Below are positions 46,700 through 55,260 of a DNA stretch of 64,000 nucleotides, in pieces. The first letter of the stretch is position 1, and each line of letters starts with the position of its first letter. The stretch lies in assembly GCA_016185425.1 (NCBI GenBank), contig JACPNQ010000012.1:62001-126000 (forward strand), read 5' to 3'. The notes beneath the pieces are model-generated. The model did no database searches. It was given only the letters and a program-made list of their open reading frames with translations, and was not told the DNA's origin. This DNA comes from Acidobacteriota bacterium (GTDB taxonomy: Bacteria; Acidobacteriota; Terriglobia; Bryobacterales; Bryobacteraceae). Both the position numbers and the translations under genes were made by a program.

Positions 46700-46997
46700 C
46701 GGCTCCAAACCTCGACGGCCGGTCTCTGAGACATCCATCGCCGATCGCAATGCGATCAGTCCCCGATTCTTCTCGACTCCCGGCAGTAGCATTGTGATTG
46801 GCGGCGACTGCAACGAGCGCGATGCACTGTCGGTGCCCGAAACTGGCGAGTGCTCGGCGATCGTCAATGAAAGCCTTGTGCGCGGATATTTGAGCGAGCG
46901 CAACGCAATTGGCAGCCGCATCGGCACGGCCGCGCATCCCGGCGCCTGGGCGGACATCGAAATCGTTTTCGTTGAAGCGGCCGTTAGAGGACTTTAG
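46700..46997 (+). pseudogene. ADOP permease remnant
   Basis: Translation of the plus strand in the frame ending at 46997 gives a fragment of the periplasmic MacB-like domain. FFSTPGSSIVIGGDCNERD resembles the 'F..LG...L.GRDF..RD' block, and AIVNESLVRGYLSERNAIGSRIG resembles the NExLAxxxFxxxNPIGxRIG block seen in both intact permeases of this window. There is no start, no membrane segments and nothing recognisable before 46700. It is a decayed piece of a third permease gene, ending against the TetR gene. Confidence 0.65.
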
Positions 46998-47557
46998 TTT
47001 TCGTCTTCCCTGGCAAACTGAGCGATTAAGACTCGAAGTCTCTTGAGCAGGACCTTTGTTGACGGTAAATCGCCGTACAAGCCTTCCATCGCAAAGTAAA
47101 ACACTTCGGCACGCTCATGGTCTCCCAGAATCTCCTGGATCAATCTCATAAAGTTACGCGCATAGGCCGCCGTCATTTCGGGCACTCTGACGGTACACGC
47201 TTCGTAGAAGTCCGCGCCCCCTGGATACCCATCCCTCTTGCTCCAGAGATAGACAAGCAGGATTTCGCAAACCGACGAGAGCCGCTCCCTTTTTGACAAG
47301 CCGGATTGGGCCGCTACCCCAGCCCTTTCCAAATGCCAATCCATCAAGTAATCGACAGCGTAGGCGAACAGGTCTTCCTTGCCCTTGAACTTCAAGTAGA
47401 TCAGCGGACGGGCGATCCTGGCCTCTCTTGCAATGTCTTTCATTGATGTGTTGGAGAAGCCGTATGCCAGAAAGCAATGAATACTGGCCTCCAGAATCTG
47501 TTTTCGTCTTTCTTCATCCTGCTCTTCGCTGTGCGCTATCGGCATATGTTGATCCAC
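46994..47557 (-). CDS. TetR-family transcriptional regulator
   Basis: A 187-residue repressor-type protein. The N-terminal helix-turn-helix is clear: QILEASIHCFLAYGFSNTSMKDIAREA then ARPLIYLKFKGKEDLF, the canonical TetR layout at residues about 18-65. The ligand domain is not recognisable. GTG at 47557 is the longest start; ATG at 47545 (four codons on) is equally plausible. It overlaps the permease remnant by 4 bp. Its target is unknown, and the divergent side has no convincing gene. Confidence 0.9.
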   Translation of the reverse strand: MDQHMPIAHSEEQDEERRKQILEASIHCFLAYGFSNTSMKDIAREARIARPLIYLKFKGKEDLFAYAVDYLMDWHLERAGVAAQSGLSKRERLSSVCEILLVYLWSKRDGYPGGADFYEACTVRVPEMTAAYARNFMRLIQEILGDHERAEVFYFAMEGLYGDLPSTKVLLKRLRVLIAQFAREDEN

Positions 47558-48149
47558 TTCTTTAGAGGGCTGTTGGGAAATTTAACATTCTACTGCGAGC
47601 CTGAACGCCCGGGCCATTTTATTTTCATACGGACTGCCCTGGATGGAACGATCCAACGGCAACGGGAGCGATGACACGCGCGGAAACCGCCATTAGGAGC
47701 GTTTCACCGGCGGCTGAACCAATCTGCATGGGCCCGCGGGCCGGATCGATTACTTTCGAAGCAGAACGTTGCCGGAGAAGCTGGCACGGGATGTCCGGTC
47801 CGGCGATCAGCCCTGAAAACGTACCGCTGGCGACCTTCAACCCGGGCTTCATTTTTGGCCCATCGCTCGTGCCTTGGGGGTACTGCATAGGGACGCTGAA
47901 AGACCTCGCCGAAGGCCTTACGCCGTTTCCGCTCGGCATGGTTGTTCTTCGTTCAGGATATGGGGCATCCACGGCAAACTCGGACACCGGAATCCCTACG
48001 AGACGAAATTGCCGGACCGTTATCTGCCTGGACAGGTCTTACCGCCGGATGTCGACAGGCTTTGCTACTCCCTCGACTGCAGGGATTCATCTCTCCGCCA
48101 TCGGCAAAGGCAACCGGCTCCGGCTTCCGTTCGTCTAAAATCAAAGAAG
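47558..48149. other. Stretch without a convincing gene
   Basis: About 590 bp with overlapping frames on both strands and no motif I can support. A 155-codon plus-strand frame (47671-48138) has irregular composition and no known family features. Confidence 0.5.
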
Positions 48150-48506
48150 ATGAATCGGTGCGCCCTATGGCTCCTGTTGGTCGCGATGGCTGGCATCCTC
48201 GCCGCCAATAGGATGGCGTGCCCGCTCTGGATGTCCGCATCGGATATGGAGAGGGATCCGGCGTCGGAAGAACACCGCGTTCCGGATTCCTGTCCGCTGT
48301 CAATCTGCGCGGCCGCATCGCCGTACATCGTGGCCCCACTTCGAGCCGATGACCCGCCTCTCTTGCAGGAACTTCCAGCGGAGGCCCCCGCGGCGGTCCG
48401 CCCGTTTGGTGTTCCCGTTGCCGTCGTAAGCCCGCAAGGCGGCTGGAAACCGCCACCCGAATCTTTCGCTCCTCTGTTCTTACGCTTCCGTGTCCTTTTG
48501 ATCTAG
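48150..48506 (+). CDS. Small exported protein of unknown function
   Basis: A 118-residue protein with a signal peptide (MNRCALWLLLVAMAGILAANRMA). It has Cys residues at the boundary and in CPLSICAAASPYIVAP, a Pro/Ala-rich middle and a C-terminus PLFLRFRVLLI. The layout (short, exported, late aliphatic tail after a PPPESFAPLFLR stretch) reminds me of small proteins beside metal-efflux genes, but there is no efflux gene here. The ribosome site is weak. The next gene, also small and exported, is 184 bp downstream. Confidence 0.55.
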   Translation: MNRCALWLLLVAMAGILAANRMACPLWMSASDMERDPASEEHRVPDSCPLSICAAASPYIVAPLRADDPPLLQELPAEAPAAVRPFGVPVAVVSPQGGWKPPPESFAPLFLRFRVLLI

Positions 48507-48690
48507 ACGCCCCCTCGCATTCACGAAATTCCGCGGGTGACATGTGCCTCCTGCCGCAAGAAGTAATTCCTGCGGTCAGGCACGTGGATGCGGAAACAGA
48601 TTTACCGCGCTCCGCAGTAGTGGCGCGGGAAGCGGAACGTCAACTGGAAGCGCTTAGCGCTTCGTACGAAACCAATCGAAAGGAACAATC

Positions 48691-49035
48691 ATGAAACGAT
48701 TTCTAGCAGTCGGTTTTCTCCCCGCCGTCGTGGCGCTTTCTTTGTTCGGAGCTGAGCAGACCTGGACAGGTGAAATCAGTGACGACATGTGCGGCAACAA
48801 TCACGGCAAGATGGGCGCAATGGGCAAGAATGCCAAGGACTGCACGGCAGGGTGCGTAAAGGCCGGTTCAAAGTACGTGCTCGTCAGCCATGGCAAGGTC
48901 TTTAAGATCGAGAATCAGGGCCTGAAGGATCTTGCCATGCACGCTGGGATGCCCATGAAGATCACTGGCGAACTGTCAAAAGATGGACAGAGCGTTAAGG
49001 TATCGAAGATCGAACCTACGTCGATGAAGAAATAA
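48691..49035 (+). CDS. Small exported protein (DUF5818-like)
   Basis: A 114-residue protein with a clear AAAGGA ribosome site and a signal peptide (LAVGFLPAVVALSLFGAEQ). The mature part begins TWTGEISDDMCG and has further Cys in KDCTAGCVKAG, then KYVLVSHGKVFKI and MKITGELSKDGQSVKVSKIEP. This is the usual pattern of a small acidobacterial exported family I know as DUF5818-like. The three or four Cys may bind metal or form disulfides. Function unknown. Confidence 0.82.
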   Translation: MKRFLAVGFLPAVVALSLFGAEQTWTGEISDDMCGNNHGKMGAMGKNAKDCTAGCVKAGSKYVLVSHGKVFKIENQGLKDLAMHAGMPMKITGELSKDGQSVKVSKIEPTSMKK

Positions 49036-49340
49036 AAGCCTGTTCTTCAGCTCGGGGGAGCCTGTACCGGAAGTTCCAACCAGAATCCGGATCGCGCTCC
49101 CTCTGGCTCGTGCTGCTCGATGGCAACTGCTCGGACGGCGATGTCCCGGCGACGATTGCTGGGAGGACATCTTTGTGTACTTGTGTACGGATTGCGGCAA
49201 TGATTGCTGGAGCGGAAACGGCGGATTCTCCCTCTTTCTTCGCACGGCTTGCCACCCGCATGCAAAGCACCTTATGAAGCAGATGCCGCTCCCTGGAAAA
49301 CAGTGTTCTTCTGCGTCGCCCCAAAAGGAAACAAACGTCA
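49036..49340. other. Short stretch without a supported gene
   Basis: On the minus strand a fragment reading RSGFWLELPVQAPPS might be the tail of an old gene, but there is no start or family match. From about 49341 the plus strand continues in frame into the APH gene (see there). Confidence 0.4.
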
Positions 49341-49385
49341 TTCAAACCGCCACAAGTTGTCACGCGCTTCATTGGTGACTCGGTA

Positions 49386-50111
49386 TTGGTAAGCGACGAA
49401 GCCGGCGAGTCTCCCTGTCGAGTCCATAGCTTCAGCCGAGCTAGCGACTGCTTCTTTCTCAAGACGTCTCCGGCGAACTATGCGCCAACTACCTACAGCG
49501 TGCTGCGCGAAGCCCATGTATTGAATTGGCTCGCCGGTCGCCTGCACGTGCCAGAGGTGGTGCTCACCGCGGAAAACGCCGGCGGCGAGTATATGATCAC
49601 GCGCTGCGTGCCCGGCGAGCCACTGTCCGCTCGGATCGAAGCACGGCAACCGGTGCTCGAACTGTTCATCAAGGCTCTGCGCCAAGTGCAGGCCGTGCCC
49701 GTCACCAACTGCCCGTTCGACGCCAGCGCATCCTTTCGATTGCGCGAACTGGAGTATCTACTGGCCAACGGCCTGATTGCGGAGGAATACGACCTCAATC
49801 AGTGGCCGGGTCTGGACACGCCGCAGGACCTGCTGGCCCGCCTGCACGGCACGCTCCCGTGTGAGGAACTGGTATTCGTCCACGGCGATCCCGGCGATAG
49901 CAATGTGTTCGTCGACGCCCGCGACGAGCCGTACTTTATCGACCTCGGACGCGGCGGACTGGCCGACCGCTGGATGGACGTTGCTTTCGTTCATCGCAAC
50001 CTCCGTGAGGAAGTCTCGAAAGGTGTCGCGGCCGAATTCTTGGACGCTCTAGGCCAGCTTGACGCCCCGGCCAAGCGTGAATTCTTTGAACAGTTGGACG
50101 AACTGTTTTAG
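49386..50111 (+). CDS. APH-type aminoglycoside/other phosphotransferase
   Basis: A 241-residue kinase-like protein of the APH(3')-like family. The catalytic loop is ELVFVHGDPGDSNVFVD (Asp after HG, Asn five on), and the metal-binding Asp is in PYFIDLGRGGLADRW. The start at 49386 is a weak TTG. The frame is open further upstream and reads PPQVVTRFIGDSVLVS, which looks like the missing family N-terminus, yet it has no ATG or GTG start. So either translation starts at a rare codon or the 5' end is damaged. The substrate is not predictable; resistance function is not implied by the sequence alone. Confidence 0.82.
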   Translation: MVSDEAGESPCRVHSFSRASDCFFLKTSPANYAPTTYSVLREAHVLNWLAGRLHVPEVVLTAENAGGEYMITRCVPGEPLSARIEARQPVLELFIKALRQVQAVPVTNCPFDASASFRLRELEYLLANGLIAEEYDLNQWPGLDTPQDLLARLHGTLPCEELVFVHGDPGDSNVFVDARDEPYFIDLGRGGLADRWMDVAFVHRNLREEVSKGVAAEFLDALGQLDAPAKREFFEQLDELF

Positions 50112-50430
50112 CCAACATCAACAACGCCTAATCACTTTTTTCGTGCTGGCTTGCGGCGGCCGTACCGTACGTTCGGCGCCGGTACAAGGGAAAAGAAGCG
50201 GCACTGGCCCTCACGGCTTCGTCGTTTCGGCCCTTGCCTTGAATCGTGAGTGTAGTACCCACAACAGACCGCTGAGGATCGGAATTCTGCACAGCGGAGG
50301 AGTACCGAGACGTGATTTACTGTAGCTTGCAGGTCAACGCCGCCTCCAAAAACACCACGCCACCAACGGACCAACCCAAAATTTGTTGGAAATAAACGGT
50401 CCTGGGGGGAACTGCTCCGGAACTGAAAAT
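50112..50430. other. Stretch without a gene
   Basis: About 320 bp with no motif-bearing frame. It contains a small inverted element around GTACCGTACG but nothing that supports a feature. Confidence 0.5.
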
Positions 50431-50783
50431 TCAGCTCCGAATTCGAACCATGTCGCCTCGTGAGACAGCCAGGCATCCGGCAAGGGGAGTGTCTTTGAGA
50501 AGTGCCAGTGCCCTCTGAATCTGTTCGCGGACCGCTTGTTCCTTTGGAGGATGGACCTTAAGTCTGATAACGCCTGGCGTTCCCGCTGGCGGGAAACGAA
50601 GCATGTTTGCAAAATCTACATCGAGGGTGAGAAGCACTGGATCTTGTTCGATTGCGAACTCTCGAATTCTGCTGTCCGGTTGGCCAGAAAGGCCGGCCTC
50701 TACGACCGCAACGGCGTCGTGCCCCTGTTCTCCTAGAATCGCCGCTTGTGTGGCGAAAGGTCCTCGTCGAGAAGAAGTCTCAC
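50431..50783 (-). pseudogene. DUF5615 (PIN-like) toxin gene with a frameshift
   Basis: The expected gene starts with GTG at 50783, overlapping the DUF433 stop as GTGA, and reads RLLLDEDLSP, the DUF5615 N-terminus with its first acidic pair, before hitting a TAG seventeen codons in. The rest of the protein continues in another frame: QAAILGEQGHDAVAV, GQPDSRIREFA, LLTLDVDFANMLRFPP. A single missing base near 50745-50755 explains both halves. In the assembled sequence the toxin cannot be made as one chain, unless this is a sequencing error. Confidence 0.78.
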
Positions 50784-51004
50784 GAGGCAAGGATGATTTC
50801 GTTGCTCGCAAGCCCGGCAGCGTATTGAAGAGCTGCGGTGATGTGGTCCTTCGTCAGTTGGGGATAAGCTGCCAGGATTTCTTCCGGCGTCTCCCCCGCT
50901 CCCAATTTCTCAAGAACCAGATAGATCGGGATGCGAGTACCTTGAAGGCACGGCTTGCCCATCATCACATCGGGTCGGATTTCGATGTTCTGGGGCAGAT
51001 CCAT
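50780..51004 (-). CDS. DUF433 antitoxin
   Basis: A 74-residue protein with the DUF433 pattern: PDVMMGKPCLQGTRIPIYLVLEKL then TPEEILAAYPQLTKDHITAALQYA. The family forms the DNA-binding partner of DUF5615 PIN-like toxins and usually precedes the toxin gene with a short overlap, as here. It should neutralise the toxin and repress the pair. Since the toxin frame is broken, it may now be an orphan. Confidence 0.92.
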   Translation of the reverse strand: MDLPQNIEIRPDVMMGKPCLQGTRIPIYLVLEKLGAGETPEEILAAYPQLTKDHITAALQYAAGLASNEIILAS

Positions 51005-51253
51005 AGTCCAACTTTAGCAGCCAATTGGAATCTGCTCAAGGAGAGCATATTTCGTTCTCCGGCGGCAGATATCCCTACCGCCTATCTTCGCGACCGTGGA
51101 TATTCTCCGGGTCGAAGGCGTTCGAATGTCTCCAAGTCGATCACGGGTTGTTCAAGTATCCGATAGAACAGAGGTGGTCCGATCTCACGGCCACCGAGGC
51201 TTTAGCCCACGGCGAGTACGCACCCCTATCAGGTCTGCACCCGTTAGATGTGT
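51005..51253. other. Short stretch without a gene
   Basis: No frame with recognisable features; presumably holds the promoter of the DUF433 gene on the minus strand. Confidence 0.45.
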
Positions 51254-51706
51254 TCAGCGGGGAAGTCTGCTACCAAGCTCCTCGGCGAGCCCGATAAGAA
51301 TTCCTTCGGGTCCCCGGATGTAGCAGAGGCGATACGTGTCTTTATACTGGACCACCTTGCCGACTAGCTCCGCGCCGCGTTTACCGAGCCGGGCGAGCGT
51401 GTCGTCGATGTCCTCCACGGTGAACATGACGCGCAGGTAGCCGAGAGCGTTCACTGGGGCGCTACGGTGATCGGCGACCACACGTGGCTCGAAAAATCGG
51501 GACATCTCGAGCCGGCTGTGACCGTCGGGCGTACGCATCATGGCAATCTCGACGCGCATGCCGCGTAACCCGGTGACGCCATCCGCCCAGTCTCCTTCGA
51601 TCGGGGCGCGACCTTCGAGCTCTAGACCCAGTTCTGTGAAGAACTCGATGGCGGCATCAAGGTCTTCTACCACGATGCCGACGTTGTCCATGCGCTTGAC
51701 CGTCAT
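51254..51706 (-). CDS. VOC-family (glyoxalase-like) protein
   Basis: A 150-residue single-domain VOC protein. It opens MDNVGIVVEDLDAAIEFFTELGLELEGRAP, has a central RLEMSRF and HRSAPVNALGYLRVMFTVEDID, and ends RLCYIRGPEGILIGLAEEL with the late metal-site Glu. It is longer than the VOC protein at 9907. Its place beside the APH-type kinase and toxin-antitoxin pair fits an accessory cluster, but the reaction is unknown. Confidence 0.9.
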   Translation of the reverse strand: MTVKRMDNVGIVVEDLDAAIEFFTELGLELEGRAPIEGDWADGVTGLRGMRVEIAMMRTPDGHSRLEMSRFFEPRVVADHRSAPVNALGYLRVMFTVEDIDDTLARLGKRGAELVGKVVQYKDTYRLCYIRGPEGILIGLAEELGSRLPR

Positions 51707-52910
51707 GATGTCTCCTTGGCGTCTACCAACCGCGTCTCAGCCGCAATTGGCGGACTTCCAAGGACAATCGCCGCTTTCTGCAAGACCGACTCGGTGCTCT
51801 GACGCCAATGATCGCACAACAAAGTGCTCGGAGCTATCGACTGTCGGACACCTAATGAGGCAATAGTCCAAAGTAGTCGGCAACCATTTATCAATCCTGG
51901 TGAGAGGTTGTTTCCTGATTGTTGTCCGATTACGCGCGATACCGAAGTTGGTCCGGGCCCGCGAGGGTCGTCGGGCCGCAGCGACCCCAGATAGGCCTCG
52001 AACCTGATTCCAAAGGACTTAACGGCTTTTGCCAGCAGCGCTGTCAATAGAATCAATAACTTACAAATTGGCTCTCCACATTGGACGCAATTAGAACGCT
52101 TGCGGCATGAAACAAGGAGCGCTCGAACCGAGGCAAGTTGTTTCCGCCCAATGTTTTGGGTTCCGCCTAACTCTTTGCTCGCTGAGGGGCGATTGCTACT
52201 GGTCGAAAACTCTGAAGCCCTGTAACTCAGGTTGATGGCTCCCCACACTGGACACGTTTCGAACTTTTGCGGCCTGAGGCGGGCTCCAATCGAACCACTC
52301 CAATTGCTTTCAAGCCAATCACATGCGCACAGATTGTAGGTGCCCATCCAAGCCGGGCGCCCAGAGCGGGCACATCTCGAACTCGTTTTTTGGGGCAGCC
52401 ATCCGGCCCGCCTCGGTAAACCCTTGGCTACACATTAGGAATGCGGCGGCCGGAATGCGTTCCGTGAAGGTGTCAGGCGGTCCGGTGAAATCTCAGCAAT
52501 CCCTCAATCGCGGTATCGCCGAGGCTTCCGGCGAAGCCCTCTTCTTCCCTCCAGGACTCCTGTGGCGGCGGAATCGCTGGACTATGCCGGCGGTAGCCGG
52601 ATCCTCCTGGCGGTATTCCTGCTGTGCGCGAGCTGGGGTGTTTGGAAGCTGGCGCGCATCCGCCGCTGGGATCTGTTGGAAATCCTCAAAACGACAGGCG
52701 CAAAGCGAATCTTGTTGACGCCAAGCCATCTACCGAGGCAACGAAAGTCTCCCGTCCCAAATAGTTCGTAACCCTATCGGCTGGAAACGGAATCCGCGAC
52801 CTGGTCTAGACGACCCAAGCACCTTCGCCTCGCAGAATGCTTTCCGGCAACGGATAGCATCTCATCCGCTGTTTTATCCATTCTTGGCGTACAACCGGTC
52901 AGACGGCACG
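51707..52910. other. Long stretch of degenerate sequence with short repeats
   Basis: About 1.2 kb without a supported gene. A 214-codon minus-strand frame exists but has no start context or consistent family features. Short related segments (see 52069-52396) suggest decayed repeat units. Confidence 0.55.
52069..52396 (-). repeat. Imperfect repeat units with a CVQCGEP-like core
   Basis: Segments 52069-52106 and 52236-52273 match at 30 of 38 bases without gaps. A weaker third copy lies at 52355-52396. In one minus-strand frame the first two read RKRSNCVQCGEP and RKSSKRVQCGEP, a zinc-ribbon-like core. The units are 167 and 119 bp apart, not multiples of three in the first case, so they are not parts of one reading frame. 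Confidence 0.5.
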
Positions 52911-55253
52911 CTACGGTACGCGCACCCCTAAAGCGCCCGCCGGTTTACGATCGATCGAATAGCAGACGGCAAGAACTGTGTTGGCCTTCGCATTGACATA
53001 GCTCGCGGCGGAGACTGCGGCGGGGCCGGTCGTGGGGCCACCTGAGGGGGGACCTGGGCCGACAATCGTGGCCCCTCCAGGACCGCCTTGGGCGGGGAGC
53101 CCCGCCACCCATGTGCAGCCTTCGGGGTTCGGAATAGTGGTGGCGTCTCCGGTACGTAAATCGTACAGTATCAGGCTGGAACTCGCGTCTCCGGCCGGAG
53201 CTCCGCGGGCCGCTAGTTTTCTGGTGATCGGTAAGACGCCAAGCAGAGAGACGACCGCGGCGCTACTCGGCACCGGAAAGATCCGCGCCTCTCCGCTGCC
53301 GAGGTCGAATAGTACGAATCCGGCGTCGCCGGCCCGCTGATTTTGGGCTGTGGCGAGCAGTGCGTTCATGGATGGCATGGGGACCAGATTGCTGAACCCG
53401 GCGATGCCGGACGGCATAGACAATCTCGTCGCCGTGTCCGAGAGTGCGTCGTAGTAGAACAGCGTGTCGGAGTTGCCCGGTCCGGAACCCGAGGCGTTGG
53501 TGGCATAGATATAGTCGCTCATCAGGCCGAGTGGGCTTACCCCTACGCTGATTTGCCCTTGCGAAGGCAGTGAGGTTACCGAGATTCTCTGCGCCACAGG
53601 GTCGAATACCGCGAATCCCGACGCGGAACAGGCGGCCTTGAATGTGTTGTCGTTGACGGTGGATGCGGGCACGATCATAGTGCCGGCGAGGCTCGTGGCC
53701 ACGAACGGAATACGCGGCGTGCAAGCCGCGACAAACCAGGACGCCGGAAATTTCGTCACTGAAGGGCTCGAGCCATCCAGCGCAAAGCCCACCAGCGCGT
53801 GCCCGGAGTTGTTGCGAGCCGCCGAGATCGCATAGAAGCGGTTAGTGCGCGCGTCGTAGGCGGTCGGCACGCGTAAGGTGGAAAGCCCCCCGCCCGGCCC
53901 GCTTGTTTGCGGCCCGAGGTCAGGCAACGGCGCAACCAGGGGAGCCCATCCCTCCGGAAAATCGAGCACCGCGATCACCTTCCCTCCCGCATCCAGCGCA
54001 GCGAACTTGAATTCGGAAAATGGTTCGTTGCCGACCACCACTCCAATAGTGCCGTCAGATGCCGCAGCGGCTTGTGAGACCACCTTGCTCAGACCATTTC
54101 CCAGGTCGACAGCGAGAGCGGCAATCCCGGCGCTTGAGGTGGAATTCTCAATGTCCCCGGTTTCTGGATCAATGACGGCGGCGCCGCCGGAAAGCTGGGC
54201 GAAGAAGCGGCCGTCATTGGTGCTTCGGAGGCTGGACGCCGGTGAGGGAAGCTGTACCCTCCGCGGGTCCGCCACACCCGGCCGGAAGATCTCCACGGCC
54301 TCGCCGGAACCCTTCAGGACGGCCAAGGCGGCGCCATTCACGATGGACGTCATCTGCGCCCCTGCGTTACCCGCGGTCAGGCAGCCGGCGATAGGTGCGA
54401 TCTGTCCGATGGGCAGATCAAGCAAGTAGCTGGAGGCGCAGCCATTGCTGTCGGCCGCGGTGGCGGCGATGGCGTAGTTTCCGCGCAAATCGGAGCCCGT
54501 AACGGATCGGAGATCTCCGGTATCGGAAGGAAAGGCTGTGTACCTGGTGGCTGGCGTGGAAAGCTTCTGCCAGGTAACGCCATTGGCCGCCGTGTTACCC
54601 GCCAGTAAAGTAATCGAATCGCCGGGTTGGGCGCTCTCGGGTAGCTGCAACGTCACTTCGAACTCCCCGGCGCGAAGCGACGACGGTGCCGCCGTCGCTT
54701 CGGCCGCAAGTCCACCGGCATAGGCTTTCAGCGGCGCAACGGGCGATCCCAGCCCGGCCGCATCGAACATGAGCGTCTGCCCGGACGTGTTTCCGGCCGC
54801 CTCGCCAAAACCGCTGTCATTGCCGGTTCGCACCGATGGCGCCACCGCGGCCACCAGTACACGCACGGTACGGCTAACCACCCCGCCGCGAGTGACAACG
54901 AGATCGGCCGTCCCCGCGGGCACTTCCCACGGAATCTGCGCGACGATGCGGCTGGCGCTGACCGACGAAAGCGGTGCGGCGATCCCGCCGATGGTGACCT
55001 GCACCGGCGGATCGCCCAGCGAGGTGGGCCAAGGCATGCCGGGTGCGCTCACTTCAATGGACGGGCCAAGATTGAGGCCGGTGATCCATACTGCGGCGCC
55101 CGCCGCTATCGGGGCCGGCGCCGGCTGTTTCGACAGGGCGTCGAACACCCCGCGCGCGTTTACCAGCGGCGTGACCGGTACCTGGGCCCAACTCGTCCCA
55201 GCCAGTAGAGACCAGAGTGCGATCAGATACGATTTGTTTTTTAAAGTCTTCAT
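52911..55253 (-). CDS. Secreted protein, TIGR03437-like domain then propeller
   Basis: A 780-residue exported protein with a signal peptide (SYLIALWSLLAGTSWAQ). Residues about 30-245 contain an IPT/Ig-like domain of the TIGR03437 type (ITGLNLGP, VQVTIGGIAAPLSSVSASRIVAQIPWEVPAG). The remainder is propeller-like beta repeats with many Gly/Ser. The domain order is the reverse of its two upstream neighbours, which carry this domain at the C-terminus. It starts 7 bp after the preceding gene's stop, so the three are one unit. The role is unknown; such proteins are probably surface or extracellular. Confidence 0.85.
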   Translation of the reverse strand: MKTLKNKSYLIALWSLLAGTSWAQVPVTPLVNARGVFDALSKQPAPAPIAAGAAVWITGLNLGPSIEVSAPGMPWPTSLGDPPVQVTIGGIAAPLSSVSASRIVAQIPWEVPAGTADLVVTRGGVVSRTVRVLVAAVAPSVRTGNDSGFGEAAGNTSGQTLMFDAAGLGSPVAPLKAYAGGLAAEATAAPSSLRAGEFEVTLQLPESAQPGDSITLLAGNTAANGVTWQKLSTPATRYTAFPSDTGDLRSVTGSDLRGNYAIAATAADSNGCASSYLLDLPIGQIAPIAGCLTAGNAGAQMTSIVNGAALAVLKGSGEAVEIFRPGVADPRRVQLPSPASSLRSTNDGRFFAQLSGGAAVIDPETGDIENSTSSAGIAALAVDLGNGLSKVVSQAAAASDGTIGVVVGNEPFSEFKFAALDAGGKVIAVLDFPEGWAPLVAPLPDLGPQTSGPGGGLSTLRVPTAYDARTNRFYAISAARNNSGHALVGFALDGSSPSVTKFPASWFVAACTPRIPFVATSLAGTMIVPASTVNDNTFKAACSASGFAVFDPVAQRISVTSLPSQGQISVGVSPLGLMSDYIYATNASGSGPGNSDTLFYYDALSDTATRLSMPSGIAGFSNLVPMPSMNALLATAQNQRAGDAGFVLFDLGSGEARIFPVPSSAAVVSLLGVLPITRKLAARGAPAGDASSSLILYDLRTGDATTIPNPEGCTWVAGLPAQGGPGGATIVGPGPPSGGPTTGPAAVSAASYVNAKANTVLAVCYSIDRKPAGALGVRVP

Positions 55254-55260
55254 AAGAAGT

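Noticed and set aside
50741..50783. Programmed frameshift for the DUF5615 toxin
   Set aside because: No slippery heptamer or following stem-loop is evident; a simple one-base loss explains the two frames better.
51703..52347. 214-codon minus-strand frame over the degenerate repeats
   Set aside because: It contains the two repeat cores in different relative frames, has no ribosome site and no overall family match, so it is probably not a gene.
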